Shown: piece after piece, positions 27,240 to 35,411 of the stretch
Layout: every line of letters starts with the position of its first letter
Position numbering within the stretch: position 1 is the stretch's first letter
Source of the DNA: Ahrensia sp.
Lineage (GTDB): Bacteria > Pseudomonadota > Alphaproteobacteria > Rhizobiales > Rhizobiaceae
Length of the DNA: 64,000 nucleotides
NCBI GenBank assembly: GCA_002706335.1
Contig: PAKZ01000032.1
Span: 33,466 to 97,465, forward strand
Reading direction: 5' to 3'
The notes under the pieces: generated by a model
Seen by the model: only the letters and a program-made list of their open reading frames with translations
Database searches by the model: none
Told to the model about the DNA's origin: nothing
Program-made: the position numbers and the translations under genes

Positions 27240-28256
27240 TTACTCTGCCGCCTCGCGCGCCTTTTCGCCGTACAGGCGATCGGGCTTCGGAAAACCGCAG
27301 GAGGTGCCATCGGTATGGACCACCTCTTCCTCCCACGGCAGCTTGTAATTTCCGGCCACCATGTCCTGCATGAATGTGTAAGGGCAGTCCTGCGCGCCGC
27401 CCTTTACCGCCACATAGCCTCGGTGGCCGAACTGATAGATATTGTTTTCCACTGACCAGTGTTTGCGCGCTTCGCGCACCAGATCGGGCCGCACCTCGGC
27501 GGTGATTATCTCGTCCGGTCGGCCTGTCGTCCCATGCGCCATAACGGTTCCGTCGAAATTGACGATCATTCCCTCACCCATGGAATCGAACGTGCCGTCC
27601 GAACCGCACATGCAGACATTGGCGGTTACCATGAGGTTCTGGAAGGCATTTGCCTGATTTGTGAAGCGCCAGCTTTCCCGGATCGGCGCTGTATAGCCCG
27701 CCGTGCGCAGCATGATCTCGGCACCCTTGTAGGCGCATTCCCGCGCCATTTCCGGGAACATCCCGTCGTGGCAGATGATCAGCGCCAGCTTGCAGCCTTT
27801 CGGCCCGTCAATCACCGGGACGCCGAGGTCGCCCGGTTCCCATGGCTCGACCGGCACCCATGGATGCAGCTTGCGATAGTAGAGTTTCAATTCACCCTGA
27901 TCGTCGATGACGATCCCGGAATTGTAGGGCATGCCGCCGGGATTGTGCTCCATGATGGAGAAGCAGCCCCAGATCGAGTTGTCCTTGCAGGCCTGCTTGA
28001 AGGCGGCGACCTCCGGCCCGTCGATCGAGCACATGATCTCAGGATTGGTGTCCATCGACAGACCATGAAGCGAATATTCCGGGAAGACGACGAGATCCAT
28101 CGTACTCATGTTGCGGCGCGCCTTGGCGACCATAGTAACGATCTTCTTGGTCTGGACGGCCAGATCGGCGGGAGTCTCCACCACCGGCAACTGCAACTGT
28201 ACGAGTCCGATCACCACGCCATTGGGTGTCTTGTTCAATCCGCCGAGAGCACTCAT
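27240..28256 (-). CDS. amiF: formamidase (AmiF-type nitrilase superfamily)
   Basis: 338 aa, the AmiF length. The nitrilase triad is present: Glu in VVFPEYSLHG, Lys in LYYRKLHPW, Cys in LALIICHDGMFPE. The segments VPVEPWEPGDLG, SVENNIYQFGHRGYVAVKGGA and AGNYKLPWEEE match formamidase rather than the wider aliphatic amidase AmiE. It would release formate and ammonia from formamide. Inside a biuret operon it may instead cleave an N-formyl ureide; the formate could feed the fdsGBA enzyme. Confidence 0.85.
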   Translation of the reverse strand: MSALGGLNKTPNGVVIGLVQLQLPVVETPADLAVQTKKIVTMVAKARRNMSTMDLVVFPEYSLHGLSMDTNPEIMCSIDGPEVAAFKQACKDNSIWGCFSIMEHNPGGMPYNSGIVIDDQGELKLYYRKLHPWVPVEPWEPGDLGVPVIDGPKGCKLALIICHDGMFPEMARECAYKGAEIMLRTAGYTAPIRESWRFTNQANAFQNLMVTANVCMCGSDGTFDSMGEGMIVNFDGTVMAHGTTGRPDEIITAEVRPDLVREARKHWSVENNIYQFGHRGYVAVKGGAQDCPYTFMQDMVAGNYKLPWEEEVVHTDGTSCGFPKPDRLYGEKAREAAE

Positions 28257-28270
28257 GGGTCGGTTTCCTG

Positions 28271-29191
28271 TTACTTCGTGATAGACAATTCACCCGGCGC
28301 CTCGCGCGCCGAGGAGGACGACCGCGCCGAGGCGATCATGATGAAAAGCGTCAGGATGTAGGGCGCGGCATTGAAGAAGTAGTAGCCCTGGCTGATCCCG
28401 ACGGACTGCAAGGCCGGCCCGATCGCCCCGGCCGCGCCGAAAAGAAGCGCGGCGATGATGCAGCGCAACGGGTTCCAACGCGCGAAGATGACCAGGGCGA
28501 CCGCCATCAGTCCCTGCCCTGACGACAGGCCCTCGTTCCAGCTGCCCGGATAGGAGAGCGAAAGGAACGCCCCGCCCACCCCCGCGAGAAACCCGCCGGC
28601 CGCCGTCGCGGCGATGCGGACCTGGTGGGGCTGCACACCCATCGCTCGCGCCGCCGGTTCGCTGTCGCCGGTCATGCGTACGATCAAGCCCCAGCGCGAA
28701 TTGGCGAGCGCCCACCACATGGCGATGGCCACTACGATGCCGACGAAAAAAAGCGGATTGATATCCAGCGCCTGGCGCAGGGAAGAACTCTCGCTCCAGT
28801 TGCCGAGCGGCAGCGATTCGAGCCGCGGTGCCGACGGCTGGATGTAGGGCTTGCCGAAGAAGAAGGCGATGCCTGTACCGAACGACATCATCGCAATGCC
28901 GACCGCGATGTCGTTGACCTTGGGCAGCGAGCAGATGATGCCATGCATGGAACCGAGGAAGACGCCCGCAAACCCCGCCGCGATGACGCCTAACCAGGGA
29001 TTTCCGGTGTGGTAGGAGACCGCATAGGCGGTCATCGCGCCAAGCACGAGATTACCTTCCAGACCCAGATTGATGCGGCCGGATTTTTCGGTCAGCGTCT
29101 CGCCAAGCGCGACGAACATGAAGGGTGTCGAGACGCGGATCGCGCCGCCAAGCATGGAGATCAGGATGGTGGCCAGAATACCGTCATTCAT
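28271..29191 (-). CDS. BMP-type ABC transporter permease 2
   Basis: 306 aa inner-membrane permease with about eight to nine segments; the motif SGRINLGLEGNLVLGAMTAY near residues 35-55 is typical of nucleoside/BMP-type importers. It overlaps the companion permease by ATGA. Confidence 0.87.
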   Translation of the reverse strand: MNDGILATILISMLGGAIRVSTPFMFVALGETLTEKSGRINLGLEGNLVLGAMTAYAVSYHTGNPWLGVIAAGFAGVFLGSMHGIICSLPKVNDIAVGIAMMSFGTGIAFFFGKPYIQPSAPRLESLPLGNWSESSSLRQALDINPLFFVGIVVAIAMWWALANSRWGLIVRMTGDSEPAARAMGVQPHQVRIAATAAGGFLAGVGGAFLSLSYPGSWNEGLSSGQGLMAVALVIFARWNPLRCIIAALLFGAAGAIGPALQSVGISQGYYFFNAAPYILTLFIMIASARSSSSAREAPGELSITK

Positions 29192-30294
29192 GTCCGTTCC
29201 GCCCCGGCTTTCTGCTGGAAGATGGCGAAACGCCCATAAAGCGTTTCACTTGTGAGCAGCACGACGAAAATGATGCCCTGCAGCACCAGCGCCGTAGCGT
29301 CGGGCATGTCCATGCGGCGCTGAATCAGCCCGCCGGACGCCTCGATCGCGCCGAACATTACCGCGACCGGCAGGATCATGATCGGATTGTGCCGGGCGAG
29401 GAAAGAAACCAGAATGCCGGTGAAACCGTATCCCGCGACCAGAGAGGCATTCGCCTGGCCATGGATCGCTGCGACCTCATAGTAACCGGCGAGCCCCGCA
29501 CAGGCACCGGCGATCGCCGTGCAGGCGACAATCAGCCGGCCAACAGGAAGACCTTGCGCCAGCGCGGCGCGGGCGTTGCCGCCTGTGACCCGCGCGGCGA
29601 AGCCGAAGGTTGTCCGCGTCATCACGATCTGCAGGGCTATGGCGAGCACGATGCCCGCGACCAGACCCCAATGGATGTCGGTGGCGGGGATGTAACCGAC
29701 CATGTAGTCCTTGCCGATCGGCATGGTTGATGGCTTGTTCGCCGAGCCAGGATCGCGCAGCGCGCCCTCTACGAAGAAATTCATGATCGCGATAGCGATA
29801 TAGGTCATCAGCAGCGAGGAGATCGTCTCGTTGACCCCGCGCGCATGGCGTAGCCAGCCGACGATGGCGATCCAGGCACCACCGACGACCATGGCGCAGA
29901 TCGCCATGATCGGCATGGTCAAAACGACTGGCACACCGCCGGTGACCAGCGGTATGGCGATCGCCGCGGCGGAAAAGCCGCCGAGCACCAAAGCGCCCTC
30001 GGCGCCGATCATCGTCAGACCGATCTGGGCCGGAATCGCAAAAGCGAGGCCGCAAAGGATCAGCGGCGCGGCGCGTTGCAGTGTGTTCTGGATCGAGAAG
30101 GAAGTTCCGAAACCGCCCTTCCAGAGCAACTGGAAATAGTCGACCGGCGACTTGCCGAGAAAGATCAGGAATATCGAGAAGATCAGCGCCGAAACCACAA
30201 GCGCGCCAAGCGGAATGGCAACCGCCTCGGCCCACGCGCGTAATTTCGTGCTGTCGGTCAAACGAACCGGAGTATCTGTCGTAACAGCCGTCAT
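29188..30294 (-). CDS. BMP-type ABC transporter permease 1
   Basis: 368 aa inner-membrane permease, longer than its partner, with the GLAFAIPAQIGLTMIGAEGALVLGG region and TISSLLMTYIAIAIMNFF. The start at 30294 (MTAVTTDTPVRL) is chosen over an upstream frame that would cover the intercistronic hairpin. Confidence 0.87.
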   Translation of the reverse strand: MTAVTTDTPVRLTDSTKLRAWAEAVAIPLGALVVSALIFSIFLIFLGKSPVDYFQLLWKGGFGTSFSIQNTLQRAAPLILCGLAFAIPAQIGLTMIGAEGALVLGGFSAAAIAIPLVTGGVPVVLTMPIMAICAMVVGGAWIAIVGWLRHARGVNETISSLLMTYIAIAIMNFFVEGALRDPGSANKPSTMPIGKDYMVGYIPATDIHWGLVAGIVLAIALQIVMTRTTFGFAARVTGGNARAALAQGLPVGRLIVACTAIAGACAGLAGYYEVAAIHGQANASLVAGYGFTGILVSFLARHNPIMILPVAVMFGAIEASGGLIQRRMDMPDATALVLQGIIFVVLLTSETLYGRFAIFQQKAGAERT

Positions 30295-30322
30295 CTGCCT
30301 GCCGCCGGAAAGGGGATAGGAA

Positions 30323-30342
30323 GGGGCGGCCGGAGCCGCCCC
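30323..30342. terminator. intercistronic hairpin after the BMP binding-protein gene
   Basis: Perfect 8-base arms GGGGCGGC and GCCGCCCC around CGGA, between the binding-protein stop and the first permease. No U-tract; it probably stabilises the binding-protein message. Confidence 0.6.
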
Positions 30343-30358
30343 GGATCGCATGTCGCGA

Positions 30359-31471
30359 TCAGGTGATCGAGCCGGAAACGCCTTCCAGCAGGTAGTTCAT
30401 GCCGTCGAGGAATGGATCGTAATTGTCGTAGGTCTTGTCGATGACGACATTGCCCTTGTTGTCCTTGAGTGGGCCGACATAGATCGGCTCCTCCGCCTTG
30501 AGGGCTTCGATGGCCGCGTCGGCTGCCTTGACGGCTTCCGGCGTCGCGCCGGCTCCATAGGGTGTGTTGCGGACCATGTCGTTGTGGTAGCCGCCGGCGA
30601 CGAAGTTCGGCAGCTCCTCACCCGCAGCCAGCAAATCGGCATACATGGTGTAGATGGTTTCCCACTTGTATTCCGCGCCTGTGATGAAGCCGTTCGGAGC
30701 GAGCGGCGCCTGCGAAGCGTTGTGTCCACAGCTCTTCACGCCGCGTGCCTCGGCCGTCTCGATGACGACTTTCGGCCCGTCGACGTGGCAGGTCAGAACA
30801 TCGCAACCCGCATCGGCGAGCGCATTGGCCGCTTCCGCCTCGCGAACCGGCATAGACCATTCGCCGGTGAAGATCACCTGCACCGTCGCTTCCGGATTGA
30901 CGGTGCGCGCGCCAAGCAGAACCGAGTTGATGTTTGACAGCACCGTGGGGATCGGCTTGGCGGCGACGAAACCGATCTTGTTGGTCTTCGTCGAGAGGCC
31001 CGCGGCCACGCCATCCACATAGTGCGCCTGGTTCAGGTAGCAGAAATAGCTGCCGGCGTTCTTCGGATCGGTTTCGGCGTTCCACAACGGAGCAGCATGA
31101 CGGAACTGCACGTCCGGATATTTCTTCGCCAGGTCGATGACGAACGGATTGTAGTATCCGAACGATGTCGCTAGGATAAGATTGGCTCCGTCGAGATTGA
31201 TCATCGACTCCATGGATTTGGAGACGGCGTCGGTCTCGGGAACGTTCTCCTCCTCGATCACCTCAACATTATCGACGCCCTTCAGGATCTCCATGGCGAC
31301 GGCATGCGCCTGGTTCCATCCGAAATCGTCGCGCGGCCCGACATAGACCGCCCCGACTATGACATCGGCCGCCTGAGCGGACCGGATAGCGCCGAGCGGC
31401 AGCGCGGTGGAAGCCAGTCCGGCTGCGCCCGCCTTAAGCAATGTACGTCTTGAAACCCCGTGAATTGACAT
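30359..31471 (-). CDS. BMP-family periplasmic substrate-binding protein
   Basis: 370 aa. The N-terminus carries a twin-arginine signal (SRRTLLKAGAAG within residues 6-18, then a cut near SAQA). The mature protein is a BMP/PnrA-like type I binding fold (VIVGAVYVGPRDDFGWNQAHAVAMEI). This family usually binds purine nucleosides; in this operon the ligand is more likely a purine breakdown product or ureide. The ATG at 31471 has an AGGAG site. First gene of a run of twelve same-strand genes reaching 20811. Confidence 0.88.
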   Translation of the reverse strand: MSIHGVSRRTLLKAGAAGLASTALPLGAIRSAQAADVIVGAVYVGPRDDFGWNQAHAVAMEILKGVDNVEVIEEENVPETDAVSKSMESMINLDGANLILATSFGYYNPFVIDLAKKYPDVQFRHAAPLWNAETDPKNAGSYFCYLNQAHYVDGVAAGLSTKTNKIGFVAAKPIPTVLSNINSVLLGARTVNPEATVQVIFTGEWSMPVREAEAANALADAGCDVLTCHVDGPKVVIETAEARGVKSCGHNASQAPLAPNGFITGAEYKWETIYTMYADLLAAGEELPNFVAGGYHNDMVRNTPYGAGATPEAVKAADAAIEALKAEEPIYVGPLKDNKGNVVIDKTYDNYDPFLDGMNYLLEGVSGSIT

Positions 31472-31771
31472 TTTCCGGCTCCTGTTTTGGCTTTCCCTGC
31501 TGGACGACGCAGCGTGCGGCGCCTCCTTAAAACAGTGAAGCAAACCATGTGCCAGACTCCAGAAAAACCAGCAACGGCTTTCAAAACATTGTTTTATTTG
31601 AGAAAATAAGATTTTTGCTCAAATCGACGCGAGCCAAAAGCGCACGCAATAAGGAAGTTTTCGCTTAAAAAATGTCCTCAAAATTTATACCGCACATATT
31701 TTAGGCATAAGTATGCACTTGGCATACAATTCGGTATCGAGCGTTTTAGCGCTTCCGTTGCGCGCAACCGC
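31472..31771. other. AT-rich promoter region of the ureide operon, no gene
   Basis: 300 bases between the BMP binding-protein start and the dioxygenase stop, distinctly AT-rich compared with its surroundings. It holds the inverted repeat at 31711-31727 and presumably the operon promoter. I see no coding sequence or RNA gene in it. Confidence 0.6.
31711..31732. promoter_or_regulatory. candidate GntR operator of the ureide operon
   Basis: GTATGC (31711-31716) and GCATAC (31722-31727) form a perfect inverted repeat around ACTTG. The right arm runs into GCATACAATTC, an 11-mer shared with the atzF promoter. Confidence 0.5.
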
Positions 31772-32737
31772 CTACATAAGACCGCTTTTCTCGTAGGTCG
31801 GGTTCAGCCGGCTGGTCAGATAATCGTCGCCCCGGATGGGCGGATATTTCGCCGGATTATGATCCGAGGCGCAGCCCGGCAGGCATTCGACCATCGCGTC
31901 CGGATTGGGATCAAGGAAGAATGCTACGGAATAGCGCTCACGGCCGGGCGGGCTGACAACCCGGTGCGGCGTCGAGACATATGTGTCATTAGTCCAGCGC
32001 ATCAGGCAGTCGCCGATATTGCAGACATAGGCGCCGGGAATAAATGGCGCCGCAAGCCAGCGTCCGTCCCTGGTACGAACCTCCAGCCCGCCTACCTCGT
32101 CGGTCGCCAGCAATGTCACACAGCCATAGTCGGTATGCTCACCTGCCCCGAGCTGCCCCTCCTCGTCCAGCGCGGCGGGACGTTCCGGATAATGCAGCAA
32201 CCGCAGCGTCGCCAGAGGACGATCCATCTTGTCCTCGAAGAAATCCGCCTCGATACCAAGATCCGTCGCAAAGGCTTCGTGCAGCTTGCAGCCGAGTTTC
32301 CAGACCGCGTTATAATAAGCGAGCATTGTTTCGCGGAAGCCGTACATCTCAGGCCACCTGTTGAGCGCCCGAAATTTGGTCTCGTTGACGATCTCCGGAT
32401 CATCCGGTGCCAGCTCCAAGCCGATATTGAAGGCTTCCTTCAGGTCCGGCGCCTTTGTCGGGTCGAGCGACTCGCCCTTCATGGGAATGAAGCCGCGATT
32501 ACCGGTCGCGACGGAAAATTTCGCCTTGGCCTTTTCCTCCTCTGATGCAGAGAAAAACTTCGCCGCGACATCGAACACGTCCTCGCGTAGTTCCGCCGGC
32601 ACGCCGTGGCCGGTCACATAGAAAAAGCCGATGCCCCTACAGGCCTCGCCGATCTGGCTGGCGACGGCCTTTCGGCCCTCCTCGCCGCCCGCGAACAGAG
32701 GTTTGAGATCGATGACGGGAATTGCGGGTTCGCTCAT
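31772..32737 (-). CDS. 2-oxoglutarate/Fe(II) dioxygenase, isopenicillin N synthase family
   Basis: 321 aa. The iron ligands are HTD (in GAGEHTDYGCVTLL) and the second histidine in STPHRVVSPPGRERYS, where R-x-S is the 2-oxoglutarate site. The N-terminal DIOX domain (VIDLKPLFAGGEEGRKAVASQIGEACRGIGFFYVTGHG) is complete. It lies nine bases before the 8-oxoguanine-deaminase-like gene's stop, so the two form a unit. The substrate is not known; an oxidised purine or a urate-derived compound is suggested only by the company it keeps. Confidence 0.85.
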   Translation of the reverse strand: MSEPAIPVIDLKPLFAGGEEGRKAVASQIGEACRGIGFFYVTGHGVPAELREDVFDVAAKFFSASEEEKAKAKFSVATGNRGFIPMKGESLDPTKAPDLKEAFNIGLELAPDDPEIVNETKFRALNRWPEMYGFRETMLAYYNAVWKLGCKLHEAFATDLGIEADFFEDKMDRPLATLRLLHYPERPAALDEEGQLGAGEHTDYGCVTLLATDEVGGLEVRTRDGRWLAAPFIPGAYVCNIGDCLMRWTNDTYVSTPHRVVSPPGRERYSVAFFLDPNPDAMVECLPGCASDHNPAKYPPIRGDDYLTSRLNPTYEKSGLM

Positions 32738-32746
32738 GAAGACACC

Positions 32747-34081
32747 TCAGTCGAAAATACGTGCTGCATTGGAATGTTCAGCGATCAGAGCCGGGACATC
32801 GAGCCCTGGGATAGCGCCGTCGATGACGCGCCATACGCCGGCGACCATAACGCGGTCGGCGCGGTTCGCGCCGCAATGGACGAGCGCGGCGATCGGATCG
32901 TGATTGCCGGAAAACCGCATTTCATCGAGCGTGAACAGTGCGAAGTCCGCCTGTTTGCCGATTGCGATCTCGCCGATATCGTCGCGACCGAGACATAGTG
33001 CAGATCCTTTCGTCGCCCATCGCAACGCGTCGCGATGCGTGACTCGATCCGCCGATTTGTAACCGAGCCGGTTGACCATCAGCGCGTGGCGCACCTCTTC
33101 CATCAGGTTCGAACCATCATTGGAGGCCGAGCCGTCGACGCCGAGACCAACCGGGCTGCCTGCCGCTTCCAGTTCCAGCGTCGGGCAAAACCCGGAAGCG
33201 AGCACCGCATTCGACGTCGCGCAGTGGCAGACGCCGACGCCATGCCGGCCAAGCTTCGTGCAATCGTCCGTAGTGAAATGAATGCCATGGGCAAGCCAGA
33301 CACGCGGCTGCAGCCAGCCGCAATCTTCCAGCCAGTCGATGGGCCGGTAACCGAATGTCGCCTTGCAGAATTCTTCTTCGTCCTCTGTCTCTGCAAGATG
33401 CGTATGCAGGCGGCAATCATACTTCTCAGCGAGCTCGGCGCTCGCCGTCATCACACCGCGCGAGACGTTGAACGGCGCGCAGGGCGCGAGCGCGATCTGC
33501 GTCATCGCGCCGTCGGACGTGTCGTGAAATGTCTGCAGCACCCGCTCGCTGTCGGCGAGGATCGTGTCCTCGTCCTGAACGATGTGGTCCGGCGGAATAG
33601 CGCCGTCCTTTTCGGACAGCGAGAGCGATCCGCGCGTCACTGTAGCCCGAACGCCGAGCTTGCGCGCTTCCTCGACCTCGATATCGGTTGCATCTTCCAA
33701 GCCCTTGAAGACCATGTAGTTATGGTCCATCGCGGTGGTGCAGCCCGACAGCAGCAATTCCGCCAGCGCCAGCCGCGCACCGATCCGGAACATGTCGCGG
33801 TTCAGCCGTCCCCAGATCGGATAAAGCGAGACCAGCCAGGGAAACAGCTCCTTGTTATAGGCCTGCGGATGCACCCGGCTGAGCGTCTGGAAGAAATGGT
33901 GATGCGTATTGATCAGGCCCGGCAGGATGACGTGCCGGCTTGCATCGAAGGTCCGGTCAATAGGTTGGGACGGCTGCTTTCCGGCAGGCACCAGTTCGAC
34001 GATCCGGCTGTTCTCAACGACGAGTCCGCCTCCGGCATTCTCAGCCAGAATGGCCAGCGGATCCTTGATCCAAAGCCGCAT
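32747..34081 (-). CDS. 8-oxoguanine deaminase-like amidohydrolase
   Basis: 444 aa amidohydrolase-superfamily deaminase. Metal and active-site motifs are in place: GLINTHHHFFQTL, HTHLAETEDEE, VWLAHGIHF and GVDGSASNDGSNL. The N-terminal MRLWIKDPLAIL and the spacing of motifs suit 8-oxoguanine/isocytosine deaminases, which turn 8-oxoguanine into urate. The s-triazine enzymes AtzB and TrzN are relatives with the same INTHHHFF block, so a triazine or other azaheterocycle is the alternative. First gene of a pair with the dioxygenase, divergent from ribokinase across 214 bases. Confidence 0.78.
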   Translation of the reverse strand: MRLWIKDPLAILAENAGGGLVVENSRIVELVPAGKQPSQPIDRTFDASRHVILPGLINTHHHFFQTLSRVHPQAYNKELFPWLVSLYPIWGRLNRDMFRIGARLALAELLLSGCTTAMDHNYMVFKGLEDATDIEVEEARKLGVRATVTRGSLSLSEKDGAIPPDHIVQDEDTILADSERVLQTFHDTSDGAMTQIALAPCAPFNVSRGVMTASAELAEKYDCRLHTHLAETEDEEEFCKATFGYRPIDWLEDCGWLQPRVWLAHGIHFTTDDCTKLGRHGVGVCHCATSNAVLASGFCPTLELEAAGSPVGLGVDGSASNDGSNLMEEVRHALMVNRLGYKSADRVTHRDALRWATKGSALCLGRDDIGEIAIGKQADFALFTLDEMRFSGNHDPIAALVHCGANRADRVMVAGVWRVIDGAIPGLDVPALIAEHSNAARIFD

Positions 34082-34295
34082 ATATCCCCTGCCCCGTGAT
34101 CATCGCGCCGCGTTCCGGCGCGGCAAGATTTCGCAGTGCAGCAAATCATATGTGCAACCGCCGCGAAAGCCTAAATATTAGCCAATTCGACGCAGGCCCG
34201 AGCGCGGCGATGCTCCGGACACTTGCGATGCTCCCGTGCGCCGCCTACAGCGATTAAGGGCCCCGGCAACGGGTCCGGATAAGCGAGAGGAATGC

Positions 34296-35219
34296 ATGAC
34301 AGGTCCGATAGTCATCCTGGGCGTCTTCGTTGCAGCCGCCGCCTATCGCGCCGACCGCATGCCGAAAATAGGCGAAACCCTGCTGGGTAACAGTTTCGCG
34401 CTCGCCCCCGGCGGCAAAGGTTCGAACCAGGCGGTCGCCGCTGCCCGTGCCGGCGCGGAAACGCGGTTCCTGACCAAGCTCGGCCGCGACACCTTCGCGG
34501 ACATGGCTTTCAGCGTCTGGAAGGAAGCCGGGGTGACACCGGCGGTCACCCAGCACGACGGCCAGCCCACCGGCTCTGCTTTCATCTTTTTGGAGGAAGC
34601 GACAGGCAATAACGCGATCATCATCTGCCCCGGCGTCGCCGGCACGATCGCGCCGGAGGATATCGAGAACTGGAGGGGCGAAATCGAGAACGCCTCTGTT
34701 TTCATGACCCAACTCGAACAACCGATGGATGCGGCGGTTCGCGCGCTTCAAATCGCCCGCGAGGCTCGGGTGACGACGATTTTGAATACCGCACCAGCCG
34801 CCGACCTTCCGGACGGCATGCTGTCTCTATGCGACTATGTTACGCCCAACGAGCACGAGGCTGAGGGACTGACCGGGATCCAGGTCGGCACACTGAATGA
34901 TGCGCGCCGGGCCGCCGACCGCCTGATCGAAATGGGTGCGGGGGCGGCGATCCTGACACTCGGCGAAAACGGCGCGCTGTATCACGACGGAAAGGTCTCG
35001 GAGCATGTCCCCGCCTTCGACGCCGGCCGCGTGCGCGAGACGACCGGTGCGGGCGACGCCTTCAATGGCGCTTTTGCCGCGGCGCTGACGCGCGGCATGA
35101 CGCCGGTCGATGCGGTGCGGTTCGCCTGCGCCGCGGCCGCGATTTCCGTCACCCGCCCCGGCGCGGCCGCCTCTTCGCCCCGGCTCGGGGAAATCGAGGC
35201 GTTGCTCGCGACGAAATGA
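34296..35219 (+). CDS. rbsK: ribokinase (PfkB family)
   Basis: 307 aa, phosphorylates ribose (or a related pentose) with ATP. The features are GGKGSNQAVAAARAGAE near residue 45, the TPNEHEAEGLTG segment, TLGENGALY, and the catalytic GAGDAFNGAF near residue 255. The start at 34296 (MTGPIVILGVF) follows GAGAGGA; an upstream start adds no conserved sequence. It is divergent from the purine-deaminase gene, so it may take ribose released from nucleosides. Ribokinase is the best fit, but other PfkB sugars are possible. Confidence 0.82.
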   Translation: MTGPIVILGVFVAAAAYRADRMPKIGETLLGNSFALAPGGKGSNQAVAAARAGAETRFLTKLGRDTFADMAFSVWKEAGVTPAVTQHDGQPTGSAFIFLEEATGNNAIIICPGVAGTIAPEDIENWRGEIENASVFMTQLEQPMDAAVRALQIAREARVTTILNTAPAADLPDGMLSLCDYVTPNEHEAEGLTGIQVGTLNDARRAADRLIEMGAGAAILTLGENGALYHDGKVSEHVPAFDAGRVRETTGAGDAFNGAFAAALTRGMTPVDAVRFACAAAAISVTRPGAAASSPRLGEIEALLATK

Positions 35220-35248
35220 AAAGCCCCGGGAAAGGCTCCCGGGGCTTT
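35220..35248. terminator. terminator shared by rbsK and cydX
   Basis: Perfect 12-base arms AAAGCCCCGGGA (35220-35231) and TCCCGGGGCTTT (35237-35248) around AAGGC, starting on the rbsK stop codon. Works in both directions, with A/T at each foot, between convergent units. Confidence 0.85.
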
Positions 35249-35270
35249 CTGCGGTCCGTCTTCCTCACGC

Positions 35271-35396
35271 TCAATCGTCGGAAGCCGGATCGTCCTCGGT
35301 CAGCAGGCGGTCCTGCTGCATTTCCAGCCACATCGCGTTAACGACTGCGAAAAGGGCCGCGACGGGCAGGCCGAGAAGCCAGGCAAAATACCACAT
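35271..35396 (-). CDS. cydX: cytochrome bd oxidase small subunit CydX
   Basis: 41 aa single-pass membrane protein: MWYFAWLLGLPVAALFAVVNAMW followed by an acidic tail ending DDPASDD. The MWYFAWLLG start is the CydX/YbgT signature. It lies 15 bases after cydB and is needed for stable, active bd oxidase in other bacteria. Confidence 0.92.
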   Translation of the reverse strand: MWYFAWLLGLPVAALFAVVNAMWLEMQQDRLLTEDDPASDD

Positions 35397-35411
35397 GGGA
35401 TCGATCCTTTC

